Source of the DNA: Galbula dea
Taxonomy: Eukaryota > Chordata > Aves > Piciformes > Galbulidae
DNA length: 64,000 nucleotides
NCBI GenBank assembly: GCA_013399015.1
Contig: VWZX01002924.1
Span: forward strand, 1-64,000
Reading direction: 5' to 3'
Shown here: one piece after another, positions 12,663-25,087 of the stretch
Layout: the number at the start of each line of letters is the position of its first letter
How positions within the stretch are numbered: the first letter of the stretch is position 1
Translations under genes and position numbers: made by a program
The notes under the pieces: model-generated
What the model was told of the DNA's origin: nothing
The model's database searches: none
Seen by the model: only the letters and a program-made list of their open reading frames with translations

Positions 12663-13074
12663 GCAACCCAAACCAAACTCCAATCAACCCCAAAACACAT
12701 GAGAAACTAAACCTTGCCAAAAACCTTCGCCATTGGGTCATCTACAAGGTTTGCTGGAGCACAGAGGGAATGTGGCCAAGGCCAAGTGTGAGGAGGGGGT
12801 CAGCTGTTAAATTGCCCTTTCAAAGCAAAAAAGTGGAAAGATTTAATTCCCACATGGTCCTGTTTTCCTCAGGAGGGGACATGCTCTCCTCTTTGCTCTA
12901 ATTGCTCGTCATCGTGTTGGGTCACTCGATGTGCTCAGCCCCCAGTGGCATTGCACAACCACCTTCCCCATGTCCAGAAATAATTACCCAGGGCTTCAGG
13001 GTTGGGCTGATACCTACAGCTTCCTCTCTTTGCCTTCTTCTCCAGCCAAAATTTTGCCAAGTCCATCCCAGGCT

Positions 13075-13593
13075 TGAGAGCAGGGCAGAGAGGAACCTCA
13101 TGAAGTTCAACAAGGGAAAGTGCACCCGAGAAGGAATAACTTCATGGACCAGGACAGGTTAGGGATTGACCTGCTGGAAAGCAGCTCCATGGAGAAGGAC
13201 CTGGGAGTGCTGGTGGACAATAAGTTCACCATGAGCCAACCAAGAAGGCCAATGGTCCCCTGGGGTGCTTTAAGAAGAGTGTGATCAGCAGGTCAAGGGA
13301 GGTTCTCATACCCCTCTCCTCTGGAGTCCTGGGTCCAGTTCTGGGCTCCCAAGCTCAAGAGAGACAAGGAGCTCAAGGAGAGAGTCCAGCAGAGGCTAGG
13401 AAGATGCTGAGGTCACTGGAGCATCTGTGACAGGAGGAAAGGCTGAGAGCCCTGGGGTTGCTTAGCCTGGAGAAGAGCAGCCCCAGAGGGGAGCTGCTCC
13501 ATGCTGAGCAAGAGCTGAAGGCTGCGGGCAAGAGACTGGGGCCAGACTCTGCTCAGTGGTGCCCAGGGCCAGGCCAAGGGGCACTTGGCAGTG
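13075..13593 (+). mobile_element. CR1 fragment lacking its 3' end
   Basis: Begins in a region matching the C-terminal coding part/3' UTR of other CR1 copies and carries the shared block 'ggggagctgctccatgctga'. The 3' end is lost; CR1 similarity stops at the palindrome at 13594. Confidence 0.88.
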
Positions 13594-13623
13594 CAGATAA
13601 GCCCCTTGGCAAGGGCTTATCTG
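13594..13623. repeat. Near-perfect palindrome
   Basis: Arms CAGATAAGCCCCTTG and CAAGGGCTTATCTG are reverse complements except for one extra C, with at most one base between them. Confidence 0.95.
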
Positions 13624-15509
13624 TCCCTGAAAAGGTGAGGAGATCCTGCAGGTCTAAGGGTGGGCTGAAAGCACCTTGGTTCAGCTTTGGCCATGGAGTC
13701 ACAGCTTGGCAAGGATCTGGGATGCTCAGACTTCTGCTCTGACCGGGGCTGGCTGATCTCATTGCAGATCCAGGTCTTGACTTCACCTCCCTATGGATGC
13801 CCAGCCAAGGGAGGAGGTTATTATTCTCCTCCTCCTGCAGAACAACGATCCAGGCCCCCATGCTCTGCCTGCTCTGCTCCTCATGGCTATGGACAGCAGC
13901 TCCAGACAAGGCAGCATTGCTGGAAAGGTCACGTTTCCTTTGGGCAATTCCTCACCACCACTTGAGGAGATTATAGTACTCAGGCAAGGGGAAATTCTGG
14001 CACCAGATGAGCAGCATTGAAGGGAAACTCTGCAGACTCCAGGAGTTTTTTGCAGGGCTGATAGCTCAAAGGAAGCTTGGCTGGCCCAAACCCAACCTTC
14101 AGCACTAAAGCTAATTCCAGAAAGGAAAATTAAATGCCTCCCAGAGGCTTTGGGTTTTGCAGACCTCTGCCAGCAAAACCCAGGAACCTTCTACCAGCAT
14201 ATTGGATGTTCCTGTCACCGAGGTATTGAGCCAGGATGGTGCTGACTTTGGTTGCTGCCTCTCTAAGGTAAGCTGCCCCACAGAGGCAGGCTTCATGAGG
14301 GAGGAGGTTTTGGGAACAGGGTTTAGGAAGAGCCATGTGCAACCCTTAGGATGATGGCTGCTGTTTACCAGAGGGTGTTTTGCCCGATCACCTGTGAAAG
14401 CAACAGCCTCCACCTGCAAGTGGTGGGGCTGCATGAAGGAGAGAAGAACTGGAAAGTCTGGACCTGCCTTCCCCAGCAGCCATCCCAAAGGCCCCTCTGT
14501 TGAGATGAGGAGAAAGGGAGATGCCAGAAACTTAGGCTAGGGACCTTCCCCTTCTGTCATAACCCATTGCAGCTTCCCAGCTTCCATTGCCTCTTCACAG
14601 TATTGGTGAAGAATGAAGCCTAGGATGGTCAACAAGTGCAGCCTCTGCCAAGCAGAGCTGCCAGGCTTTGGTTTATATTGCATTTATCACCCATTGATCA
14701 AGAGCCCAGACATGCCTGGCAGGGGGATGGAGATGTGCAGCTCACCCTGTCAGGTGAAATGGAAGAGGACACCCTCAGAAGGCAAGAAGGGAGCATTTCC
14801 CTCACCCACTTGACCCTCTGCCAACAAATTAATCACTTATTAATCTCTTCTAAACTGCATCTAATGGAGCTGGGTGACTGGGTCAAGCATGCTGAAACAC
14901 CCAGATAACAGCTCTGCTGGTGTCACTCAGGACAAGTGGTGTCAGGCCACCACAGAAGTCATGGCTGAGGACATCTGCATGCAATACACTGTCCTGCTGC
15001 CATGGCTGAGATTCTCCCCATCCCTGCAAATCACCTATGCCCTGGCTCAAAGCAGTGGCCCAGGGGATGATGCTTCACACTGTGGAGGTGGAGTTCAGCA
15101 TCTCAGCCCTTTCCAAAGATCCCTTGAAGATCCAGGTTTATCTCCACCTATCAAGAAACCTTCAGAAACCTGTCCCTAAGCCTGAGAGCCTTAAGGTCAC
15201 CACAAAGCCAGGAAGATGCAGGAAATAAAACAGAGGTCCAGCTGGCACCCTGACCCATGAGGCTGCTGCTGAACACCAGAGACCATGGCTGTGCTCCCTG
15301 ACAGCAGGGGACACAGGCTCCAAAGCCATCACCAAGTCAGACAACAAACAGCAGTTACACTTCTTGATGGCTGGGTTTCTGTGGCTTAGGAGTAACATGG
15401 CTTGATAGCAAAGACTGCAGATGGGTAATCATCCCACTGGCTAAGGAAAGGGGTGTGGAGAGCAGGATGATGCAGGCAGACTGGGAAAGAAAGTAAAAGG
15501 AATAATTAC

Positions 15510-15755
15510 TATAGAATCACAAGGTTGGAAAAGACCTTTAAGATCATCAAGTCCAACTGTTAACCAAACATTGCCAGGTCACCACTAAACCATGTTCCTA
15601 GACCCTTGCCCACCTTCTCTGCCCTTCTCTGCACACACTCCAGCACCTCCATGTCCTTCTTGGAGTGAGGAGCCCAAAACTGACCCCAGGATTCGAGGTG
15701 CAGCCTCACCAGTGCTGAATGCAGGAGAATGCTCACAGCCCTAGTCCTGCTGTCA
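15510..15755 (-). mobile_element. CR1 fragment with internal deletion
   Basis: The 3' tail part (15510-15596) is joined directly to the more 5' block 'ccttctctgcacacactcca' that normally lies some 400 bp away (compare 6629-7503). Confidence 0.88.
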
Positions 15756-17335
15756 CAGCCTGGAGTTGATTTCAGCCTAGTCTCAGCAGAGGTAATTATC
15801 CTAGCTCTGAAAGATCAGCTCATCAAAGGCAGCCAGAGATGCTGCACAAGCCTTTCCCTCCCATACATTCATGTCATTCCTCAGCTGCATGGCTCTGTCC
15901 AGAGTCCAGGCTCCAGAGTTGGAACAAGAAAGAGGAGGGGCAGGGAAATAAAATGCATGTATGTGCTTCACCCTCAGCCTTTTTCTCATACCAAGCATCC
16001 CCACCCGTTGGCTGCGTGGTCTCAGCCACATCTCCCTGTTTCTCCTCCAAATCACTACCTGCCTTCAAGATGTGAGCAACAGGACAGAGCTACTTCCCAC
16101 CCAGAGCCTGTCCACAACCACCCACTGGAGCTGGGGGGTGGAAAGGCATCATGCAGGGGGTGATAAGGACATGCCAAGGTGTCTGAATTATATAGGATCC
16201 AGCCCAGACTGTCATCAAGCAGCAATGGAAGAAAAACCACATGCAGCCCAGCAGAGACTTAATCTTCCCCTTCAAAATAAGAAAGAACTCTTCTTTTTTT
16301 CAATGAATCTTGGAGTTTCTCCATCAAAGCCCATCCCTGTTTCTGCCCAAAGAAGGATGTGCAGATCTGCAGCCACACATCCACTCCTATCAACCTCTGC
16401 CTGCTTGAGCCTTCCTTAAATTCCCTGCAAAGCTTCTCCTGTCACTGTGGTGTGAGCAGCAGGGTCATTAACTGGGGTCACTAATGACCCCAAGCTGCCC
16501 ATTAGCCATCACAATGCTTCCACAAGCAACATGACATTTGAGAAAGCTGATGGTGAAGAGCAGAACAGCAGAAGCAGACCTTGGAGGAGGGATGCAAGCA
16601 GGGATAGACCTTCACCACAAGCCTCATCTGTCCCCTCCTGCCTCTGGCTCCAGAAAGGCACAGGGGATGGCCCATGCTTCAAGACACCATGGGTGATGGA
16701 GAAGCCACTTGTAGAGGCACAAGGGAGCCAGTGGGAACAACTGCTTCATGTTAGTACTACTGAGTTTAATCCTGGCAGACAGAACCTCAACAGATCCCTT
16801 ACAAGATGATGGATTGCACCCCCCAGGACTGGGGTGGGGGGTGGGTCCTTAGCACACAGATAGGCTGCTGCTCTAACATCTTAACATCACCGGTGTGGAA
16901 TTTGGCTGGGAGGAGGAAAAGGTTGGAGTTTGAGCCCTCCCAGAGCTTCCATGGCATTCAGGAGGTGTGAGAAATCAGTGCTGTGTACGACCTCAACCCG
17001 TGGCCCTTTCTCACGCTCCCTCCAGCTCAGCACTAAGGGCAAGAAATTGCAGGAAGTCTGGGCTCTGTTTTTGCAAGGGAGAAACATGCCAGAGGAGAAA
17101 ACATGACTTTTCAGAGAGGTTCAGGCTGCTTTACCCAGCTTTGGGTTTCATTTTTTTCCCTCCCTCTCAGAGTGAAAGGAGCCCCCATAACCTCCCTGCC
17201 TTGGCTACAATCAGGCAGCATCCTGCTGGAGGCACTCGTGCTGGAAAACAAGTCTGAGCCTAGGGAAGGGAGCAGTGGCCTTACTCCTGCTTCAAACTGG
17301 GAGAAGAGAGGAGAAGGCTTCAGAAAGATCTTCCT

Positions 17336-17630
17336 GCAGCCTTGCAGTACTTAAAGGAACCTAGAAGAAAGATGGGGACAGGCTTTTGAGCAGGGCCTGT
17401 TGGGACAGGACAAGGGGTGATGGTTTGAAACTGAAGAGAAGAGATTTGATATAAGGAAGAAATGGTTCACACTGAGGATACTGAGAGAGGTGGGAGATGT
17501 CCCACCCTTGGAACCATCCCAGGTCAGGTTGGCTGGGGCTCTGAGCAACCTGATCTAGTTGAAGATGTGCCTCTTCACTACAGATGACCTTTAAAGGTCT
17601 CTTCCCAGCCAAACCAGTCTATGATCCCAT
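17336..17630 (+). mobile_element. CR1 3' fragment
   Basis: Reads 'gggacaggacaaggggtgat' ... 'ggtgggagatgtccca' ... 'gatgacctttaaaggtctct', the same subtype as the copies at 30763, 45715, 53716 and 61930. Confidence 0.9.
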
Positions 17631-19831
17631 GTTTCATACCAGGCATGCTTCTTTTTATAGCCCCACTGGCTCAGCCATGAGTCCTTCCTTTTGCAGCCCT
17701 TGGGGTGACAGGGTCCCCCCAGCTCCAGCAGCAGGAGAAACCTTGCTACCCAAGCAGTAGCAGAAGACAGCAGGGAGGCTGTGGGAACATGCTGCTCTTG
17801 CTGCTCTGCTCCCTGGGAGAGCTGAGGCTCTCCTCCTTCATGGCCATGGCTGATGCAGCAGGAGCTGGAGTCAGCAGCAAGCTCTTGGTCCCTGCTGTGC
17901 TAGGGCAGTGTGTCCTCATAAGAAAACCCAGATTTTGCCCCAAAATACTGCTGCTCACTCCTGTGCTTAAGGCCATGGCCACCACAGCCTTTTGCTGTGG
18001 GACACAGGCACTTAGCATCCCCTCTGCCTCTCTGCCCACCATGGAGCTGAGGGATGGTGCTGCTGCTGTTTGATGCCCATTGGAGTGTTCTCCATCCAAA
18101 GAGTTAAGTCATACAAATGGTGGGAGAAGCTGAGTCTGGAAGCTGAAAATTCATTCTTACACACCACCATCCCAGCTGCACAGCTTCAGAGCTCAGCATC
18201 CCCATCCAGGGCCCTTTCCAGCTGAACCCTGCTCAGATGACATGTGGTGGTCCTTCTCTACCCCACCAGAGGATGTGGATAACCTGCAGCTGCAGCCCCA
18301 AGGGGCTCTGAGGCTCACTACAGCTCCCCAAAATTTCCAGGGGTGCACATTCAGGCCCTAAATATCCAATTGCTTGAGAGCAGGTAGAAATCTGAGACCA
18401 GCAAAGCAAAAAGCAAACAAACCCCATCAGCTGGCTACTGGGAAAAGCCAATGGTAGGTGAAGTGCTTCTGAAGCAGCAATCCCCAAGGCTGGGAAAATC
18501 TGGGAATGGATCCACAGGAGAGGTCAGAAGAGACAGATGAGCTGCTGCAGCTGGGGAGAGAAGGATGAGCTGCTCTCCTTGGAGTGAAAGCAGAGAGTGG
18601 GCACCCAGGGAAGGGGTAACCACCAGGCACTGGCTTGTCTCTTTACCCCCACCCTGCCCCATGGCTCAGCTGGGCTGCAAAGCTCCAGGTCCCTCCTGGC
18701 TTGTAAAATTCAGTGACATTGTTCTGCAAGCAGCTGGCTCCATGGAAGCCAGGCTAGGATGTGGAAAGCCCCCAGGAATGCCCTGCTGGCACCAAGCAAT
18801 CAGTCTGGCCCAAAGACCTCTCCTGGTCACCTCTCCCTTCCCATCTACCCTCCGCTTGTAGGGTTCCCAGAGGTGTCCATCAGCTCCACCCTGGCCCTGG
18901 CATGCAGACAGATAAAACTAGAGCCACAAATAAAACCACCAAAGCAGGGAGGATTCAGAAAGGGAAGCACCATGATGAGTCTCCTGCAGGGACTACAGGC
19001 TCACCATGAAGCAGCGTTGCAAAGTATGAATGGCACCAATTAAGACTCTGTATCCCCTGCTGTCCCCATGGCAGCATCTCTCCCTCCTCTTCCCATGCAG
19101 CAGCTCTGCTTCTGACTTGCTCCTGCATGTTCATTTTCCCCATCTTCCCCTGAAGACTCAGCCCACTTCTTCACAGTAAGCTTTCCTCCCTCCTTGGACC
19201 AGAGAGATGGGACTAAAGAGATGCTGCAACAGCCCTTGGAGGTAGTAGCTACCTCCCAGGCAACAAACCATGCCCAGGCTGTCTCCTGCCATCAACCCCC
19301 CACTAAAAGAAAACGTCCTCCCCCTTCAAAGCACCATCCAGCCTCCCAAGTGCTTCAAGCTCCTTGTTCCCAGCTCAGAGCTCAGAAGGTCAAGACAGAA
19401 ATAACTGGAGCAGCATCTTCCCTGCTGAGCCACATCCTGGCAATCTCCAGGAAACATCATGTGCAGGAGGAAAGGAAGGCAGCCCACAGAGGTGGGCAAA
19501 GCCCTCAGGGTCCCAGGGCTCATGACATAGATCAAGATTCAGGGAGTTTTGGAGCTACCTCTCACAGTGTGGGATTTGGAGCATCAACAAGGCATAGCTT
19601 GACAAGACAGCAGCACAGTGCAGGGAGAGAGAAGAGATCATGCAGGTCCCTTGTGGGCACCAGGACCATGCTTGCTGGCATCAGCTGGAGGAGGAAAGCA
19701 TCTCATCATGTGTGGTGGGGCAAAACACAGCAGCATGCAGGCATGAGGCTAGATCTCACCATTTGGCTTCTTTCTTAATGACTCAGATGACTCTGGGTTT
19801 CAGTGTCCAAACAACCCCCCTATACATCTGG

Positions 19832-19922
19832 TAGTTAGGGACATGGTTTGGTGGCATGGTGGGGGCAGGTTGATGGTTGGACTTGATGATCTTAGAGGTC
19901 TCTTCCAACCTTCATGATTCTA
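19832..19922 (+). mobile_element. Short CR1 3' end
   Basis: 'ggttgatggttggacttgat' followed by 'cttccaaccttcatgattct'. Closely matches the fragment at 27050-27133. Confidence 0.85.
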
Positions 19923-22900
19923 ACACACATCCACCTCTGCACACACTCTTCACCCTGCTGGCTGCACACCCTGGGGTCAGCACTGACAGCCTGGCTATGG
20001 GGATGTGATGGCCACTAGCCACCACAGCACTTCACTGGAGCAGTGTGTCTGCTAAGGGGCCTGATAATCCACTTTCAAGGCACAGCATAGCTGATTTGCA
20101 GAGAGGCTGATTTGTAGGTTAATTAAACAGCCATATTCTTTTGTGAAGCACTTGAGGCTGGATAAAAGAGAGGGAGAGCCAAATTCCAGCAGGAGCTGAT
20201 AATGAACTGAATGAATCGAGATGACAGGCACTGGATCCCTATCTTATTTATAGGAATTCATTAGAAGGATAAGGGAAAATAGACCATGATAACAAGATTA
20301 AGATGCTGATGTTTGGAGAAGGCTTTAAAAAACACAAAAGTCTTGTGGGGGTGTGAGGGATCCTCACTGCTAACATGCCACAGGGGGGGAAAGCTTTCCA
20401 AGACTCTTCCCAAGGAGGGGAGTGCATGGGCACACAGGGCAGAGGCAGGGAGGTAGATAACCCTGCAATTCCCATTCTTCCCCATGCCATTCCCAGATGG
20501 ATTACCCAGCCACTCCTGCTCTGTGGCCATAAGCCAGAACCCTGACCTCTTTTCAACCTCCAACCTAAATGGCACGTTCCTGCCTGCACCTACTGCAAAG
20601 CCAAGTGGGGAACAAGGAGGACTCATTTTTTCCAGCTCACCTCCAAGAAGGCTGGAAAGAGGTGAAGGACGTTCCCCAGAGTGCTGACTCAGCACTTCAG
20701 CCTGCAGTGCCTCTGACATGGCTCACTGCTCTCCAGCACACCAACCCCCCACTCCCCCCAACCCCAAGCACTGCCTGTGTGCTAAGCTTCTCAGCACAGT
20801 CAGTGGAAAAGCTATTTCGTGTAAGTTTGGCTCCTGAAACTGATGTTCAGGTGCTGGCAGGCAGGCACTCCTGCTGCTCCACACGTGGGCATGGGCCATT
20901 CTGTCTGGAATGCTGGGGTTTTGTCTCAAGCATAAAGCTGCATGATTAAGCACTGGGACTCAGCTCTTCAACCCCAAATCCACAAGACTTTTACACTGTT
21001 TTCAGCTCAGGATACCTTAATACAGCTACAGAGCAGGCTGATGAGCAGCTCCCTGGGCTGAGCAATGCTCAGAGAAGGTAATTCCTTGGTTATCCCTGCT
21101 GATGCTCTGCAGCAGGAGCAGCCAGGTAAATCCCAGCATCACACCAAAATCCCTGGTGCTGGCAAATATGTCTCTGAGCAGCTCTTTTCACTCCTGTGCT
21201 CCAGGTCACCGATGCATTGGGGCACACCCCAAGAGCCTAGGACCTCCACGGTGCAACTGCTCTGCCTGCAGTCACCTTGGGACACACAAAAGCAGAGCAC
21301 AGCAATAGATCTTCAAGCTGGGAGCCTCAAGCCATTCACTGACTGAAGCAGCTCCTGCCTGCAGCTGAGGTGGGAGGGCTTGCAGAGCCAGCCCCACGGC
21401 TGTGCTGGGGAGGGAAACAGCTCTGGGGGAAAACTCAACTGCAGAACAGGCTGTGCTGTACATGGAGCAGGTCCTGCCTATTGTCCTGTTGGATCCCATG
21501 AGCATTAGTGTGGTTATTTGGGTGTAAACCACGGATGAAATCCTTCACAACCTCTTTGCACCCCATCTCCCTCCTCATCTGTGAGCAGGACTAGGAAACA
21601 CAGCCACAAAGCCCAACCTCAGCCAGATAACTCCCCTCAGGACAAATACCATCCTAGAGTTCCTCTGGGAAAAGCCCCCCTGAGTCACCAAAAGTCCCTT
21701 TATCCACAGCAGGAGGAACTTGGAGGCACCATTAAGGACAGGAAAACACCCCTGGTTTGGGCTGTGCCAAGGACAGGTCTTTGGACACTCCTTCTCTGTC
21801 TATGAAGGACATGTGCTTCCCTGTGCTCTCCCCCATCTGCCATCCTTACAAAACAACTTGCCACCCAGCTGCAAGCAGATGATTTCTACCCCAGTTCCTT
21901 TTCCTGGCTCTCCTCAGTACCAGCTGGCCTCAAATCCAAGCCCATCCCTGCCTGCTGCACACCCACACAGAGGCTTCCCTCCCCTCACCAGCCCCTGCCC
22001 AAGCCCTGTTTCAGAACAGGGATGTGTAACTGAGATCCCAGTCCTGCCTAGACCACGGCAAAGGTGCAACAGGAGATGGACAGGGAGGAGGCAGCTCCTC
22101 CTGCCTGCTTTACATCCCAGGGCTCCATGCAACCAGTGGGAGCTTTTCTACTGACTCCCCTGGGTCCAGAATGGGCCCCAGGAGCAGGCAGGATGGCTGT
22201 AGGAGTCAGTTGCCCTTCTAAGGCAAGAAACTCATTTGAGAAGTGAGGTTTAGAAGCTGCATTACCAGGGAAATCCCAAACTGACTGGAAACCCCTGCCC
22301 AAATAACCCCACCTGGACACCTTCCACCTCCCAAGCAGGCACCAGCAAGCACAAGGGAGCCAAAAGGTGCCCAAGTCCAGCACTCCCTAATCCCACCTCT
22401 CACTCATCCAATTGCTCAGTTCAATACAAAGAGGCAAGGAATGCTTCTCTCCACCACCATCAGAGCCAGCAGTGTGGCACAAACACCACCACCCAGGAGG
22501 ATCTTGGAGACCCATGGAGGAAAGCAGCATTCCCAGCCCCTCTGTGATGAGTGGAGAGGAATCTCATCCCCAGCAGACAATGTAGCTGTGCTTCATTGAG
22601 GCTGAGAAACAGGAATAAACCCAACTGCACCATCCACCTCCCTGCTCTGGCTATTCCAGTCCAAGAGGAAGGTCCAAAGCACTATTGCAATTCATTCAAT
22701 CAAAAGAGCAATGTCAGCTTGCAGCCCTGGGAGGATCTGACCCTTTGGAGAGCTCTCAATTGGAAATGCACATCACAGCATGCACAAGGTACATTTCCTA
22801 CAGGAAAACAAAAACAATAAATCCTTTTCTTTTCTAGGGAAAAGGCTCAGGGGACACAAAAAGCCACACACTGAGACATGCCTTGCCCAGGGAGGGGCTG

Positions 22901-23030
22901 GAGGAACACCAACCAGCTCAGGTGAGTGTCACAGCACAGTTGTGCTCTGTGATTCCAGCTGGGTGCTCCTGGAAAAGCCATCAGGAAGTTCAGATCTGCT
23001 TTTCTCATATTGTTTTTTGGGGAGGAGGGA

Positions 23031-23064
23031 TGTGCGTGTGTGTGTGTGTGTGTGTATGTGCGTG
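23031..23064. repeat. (TG)n microsatellite
   Basis: About 34 bp of TG repeats with single C and A interruptions, immediately left of the CpG island. Confidence 0.95.
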
Positions 23065-23245
23065 AATCTATTTTCCTTCCTCCTAACCCATCGCGGCTGC
23101 TGGAGAAACCAGGCTGAGGGACAAATTCGGCTGATTTAAAGGGAGACGAAGATGGTCGATCCGGACCACGTTGCCCTTCTGTCCCTCCGCGTACGTGCGT
23201 GCCCCCCACAACTCCTTCGGTTCTCCTACCCTCACGCCGCCGGCT

Positions 23246-23458
23246 AGCATTCAGCTGGGAACTGGCTGTCCCCCTCCTCGGAACGGGGTTCCCACCTCCA
23301 GGGGCAACATCCAGCCGGGAACCGTGTCCCCACCTGCGGTGGCAGCTTCCAGCCGGGTCCCCCCCGTCCCCGGGGGGCAACATCCAGCTCGGATCCGGGT
23401 GTCATCCCCCGCGGGCAGCAGCCAGCCGGGTCCCCCCACCGCGGGGACAGCATCCAGC
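23246..23458. repeat. Degenerate GC-rich tandem repeat (minisatellite)
   Basis: Units of about 30-40 bp share the core 'GGCAACATCCAGCCGGG', with variants at about 23301, 23341, 23377, 23413 and 23444, and a weaker copy near 23247. The array runs directly into the N gap, so its true length is unknown. Confidence 0.75.
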
Positions 23459-23549
23459 NNNNNNNNNNNNNNNNNNNNNNNNNNNNNNNNNNNNNNNNNN
23501 NNNNNNNNNNNNNNNNNNNNNNNNNNNNNNNNNNNNNNNNNNNNNNNNN
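23459..23549. other. Assembly gap (91 N)
   Basis: A run of 91 Ns inside the CpG island, directly after a repeat unit. GC-rich tandem DNA commonly stops short-read assembly. The gap length may be an estimate. Confidence 0.98.
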
Positions 23550-23717
23550 TCAGGAAGTTCTGCAGCCGGATTCCTTTTGTTTCTGCGAGTCCGTCCCCCC
23601 CCACTCTGCTCCACACCCCCGGGCTTGTCTCCTCCACCTCCTCCTCCTCCTCGTGGAAGTGTCACGGGAGAACCAGCACAAAGCCCTGCGCTTCCCACTC
23701 CCAGCGTGGGGAGGGGG

Positions 23718-23875
23718 TTCCCTCTCCCTCCTCTCCTTTAACTCTTCTCACCCTCCTTCATCATCTCCAGCCTCCTCCTCCTCCCCTTAAATCAATTCTC
23801 TCTCTCTCTCCTCCCTCCCCCCCTTTTCTTTCCCTCCACCTTTCCTACCACTTCCCAATCTTTTCCACACAAAAA
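23718..23875. repeat. Pyrimidine-rich (CT/CCT) tract
   Basis: Nearly pure C/T strand with runs of CTCTCTCTCTC and CCTCCTCCTCC, at the right shoulder of the CpG island. A polypurine/polypyrimidine tract that could form triplex or H-DNA. Confidence 0.8.
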
Positions 23876-24578
23876 GCAACTTAGGAGCAGAAACCCAGGT
23901 TGGCAACTTCTGCTGCAAAGGCTGTAAATCACTCCTGGGCCCTTCAGACAGCAGAAGTCTTCTGCAAAAGGCTCACCTCCAAACCAGAGGTGAACCAAGA
24001 GCTAAGGTGAATGAGATTGGGACTTCTAGCTAGGAAACACCAGACTGGGGAAAAAAACTTCTCCTGGGATGAAGATAGCATCTTAATATGGGGGGCAAGC
24101 AAGCAGCATGCACCCTGCTTCTGCTCTCAAACCTCCTCCCCACCCCCTGAAGTGACCAACTCTCCCGTGCCTCAGTTTCCCCAACCACCAAATAGGGCAA
24201 GAATCAAAAAAAATTCAGTCTTCCCACCATGTGTCCTGATGTTTCAGGAGATTTAAGAAACTTGTGAGTGTTTCATGAAGAACTAACAAACATAGCCACC
24301 TGCTAACCCAAAAAGCCTTCCTGCCATGTGTTCAGATAATTGCTCTTTGTGCCACCTCATCCTTGGAGCACTCCTGGCAAAACACAGCCTTTTTTCCCCT
24401 AACCTGCACCATGTGCTTTTTTGGGGAAGGGATCTTCTGCTGTAGCAACCCAACAGGTGCCTAGACTTGTACCTAGCAAGTTCCAGCCCTACCTCAGCCT
24501 TGCACATCATGGTGCTCATGGCATGGCCTGCAATATTCCCACATTCCTCTGCTTGTCTCCAGGATGGAAGCACTTACC

Positions 24579-25087
24579 ACAGAATCACAGACTGATAGGG
24601 GGTTGGAAGGGACTTCTGGGGATCATCCAGTCCAGCCCTCCTGCCCCAGGAGGGCCACCCACAGCAGGTTGCCCAGGATCACCTCCAGCTGCCTTGGGAA
24701 TCTCTCCACACAAGGAGACTCCACAACCTCTCTGGGCAGCCTGGGCCAGGGCTCCAACACCCTCACACCAAACAAGCTTCTCTTCCTGCTCAGGTGGAAC
24801 CTCCTGGCTTCCAGTTGGTGCCCAGTGCCCCTTGGCACCACTGAGCAGAGTCTGGCCCCAGCCTCTTGCCCCCAGCCTTGAGCTCTTGCTCAGCATGGAG
24901 CAGCTCCCCTCTGGGGCTACTCTTCTCCAGGCTAACCTAGAGCTCTCAGCCTTTCCTCTTCCCAGAGATGCTTCTATCCTCTCAACATCTTTGTAACCTC
25001 CACTGGACTCTCTCAAGTAGCTCCTTGTCTCTCTTGAACTGGGGAATCCCAGAATAGGAGACACTACTCCAGCTGTGGCCACCCTGC
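24579..25087 (-). mobile_element. CR1 fragment, low-divergence subtype
   Basis: Complete 3' end at left ('cagaatcacagactgatagg'). Shares long near-identical blocks with 34553-34932 (opposite orientation) and 13075-13593. Confidence 0.93.

Larger units (their letters stand above)
13624..23030. other. Intergenic or upstream LSP1 DNA with CR1 fragments
   Basis: Apart from the CR1 pieces listed (15510, 17336, 19832) I see no exon with convincing splice borders and no known protein similarity in any frame. Open frames here are short and consistent with chance. Confidence 0.55.
23085..23710. promoter_or_regulatory. CpG island, interrupted by an N gap
   Basis: CpG dinucleotides are dense here (for example 'tcgatccggaccacg', 'ccgcgtacgtgcgtg', 'cacgccgccggc') and scarce nearly everywhere else in the window, the usual mark of an unmethylated promoter. 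The nearest gene that could use it on the minus strand is LSP1 (first recognised exon 14 kb to the left). A plus-strand start is also possible. No transcript evidence is available from sequence alone. Confidence 0.75.

Noticed and set aside
23171..23884. 237-codon frame through the CpG island and N gap
   Set aside because: It crosses 91 Ns, starts with a non-ATG codon and reads through a GC-rich tandem repeat.
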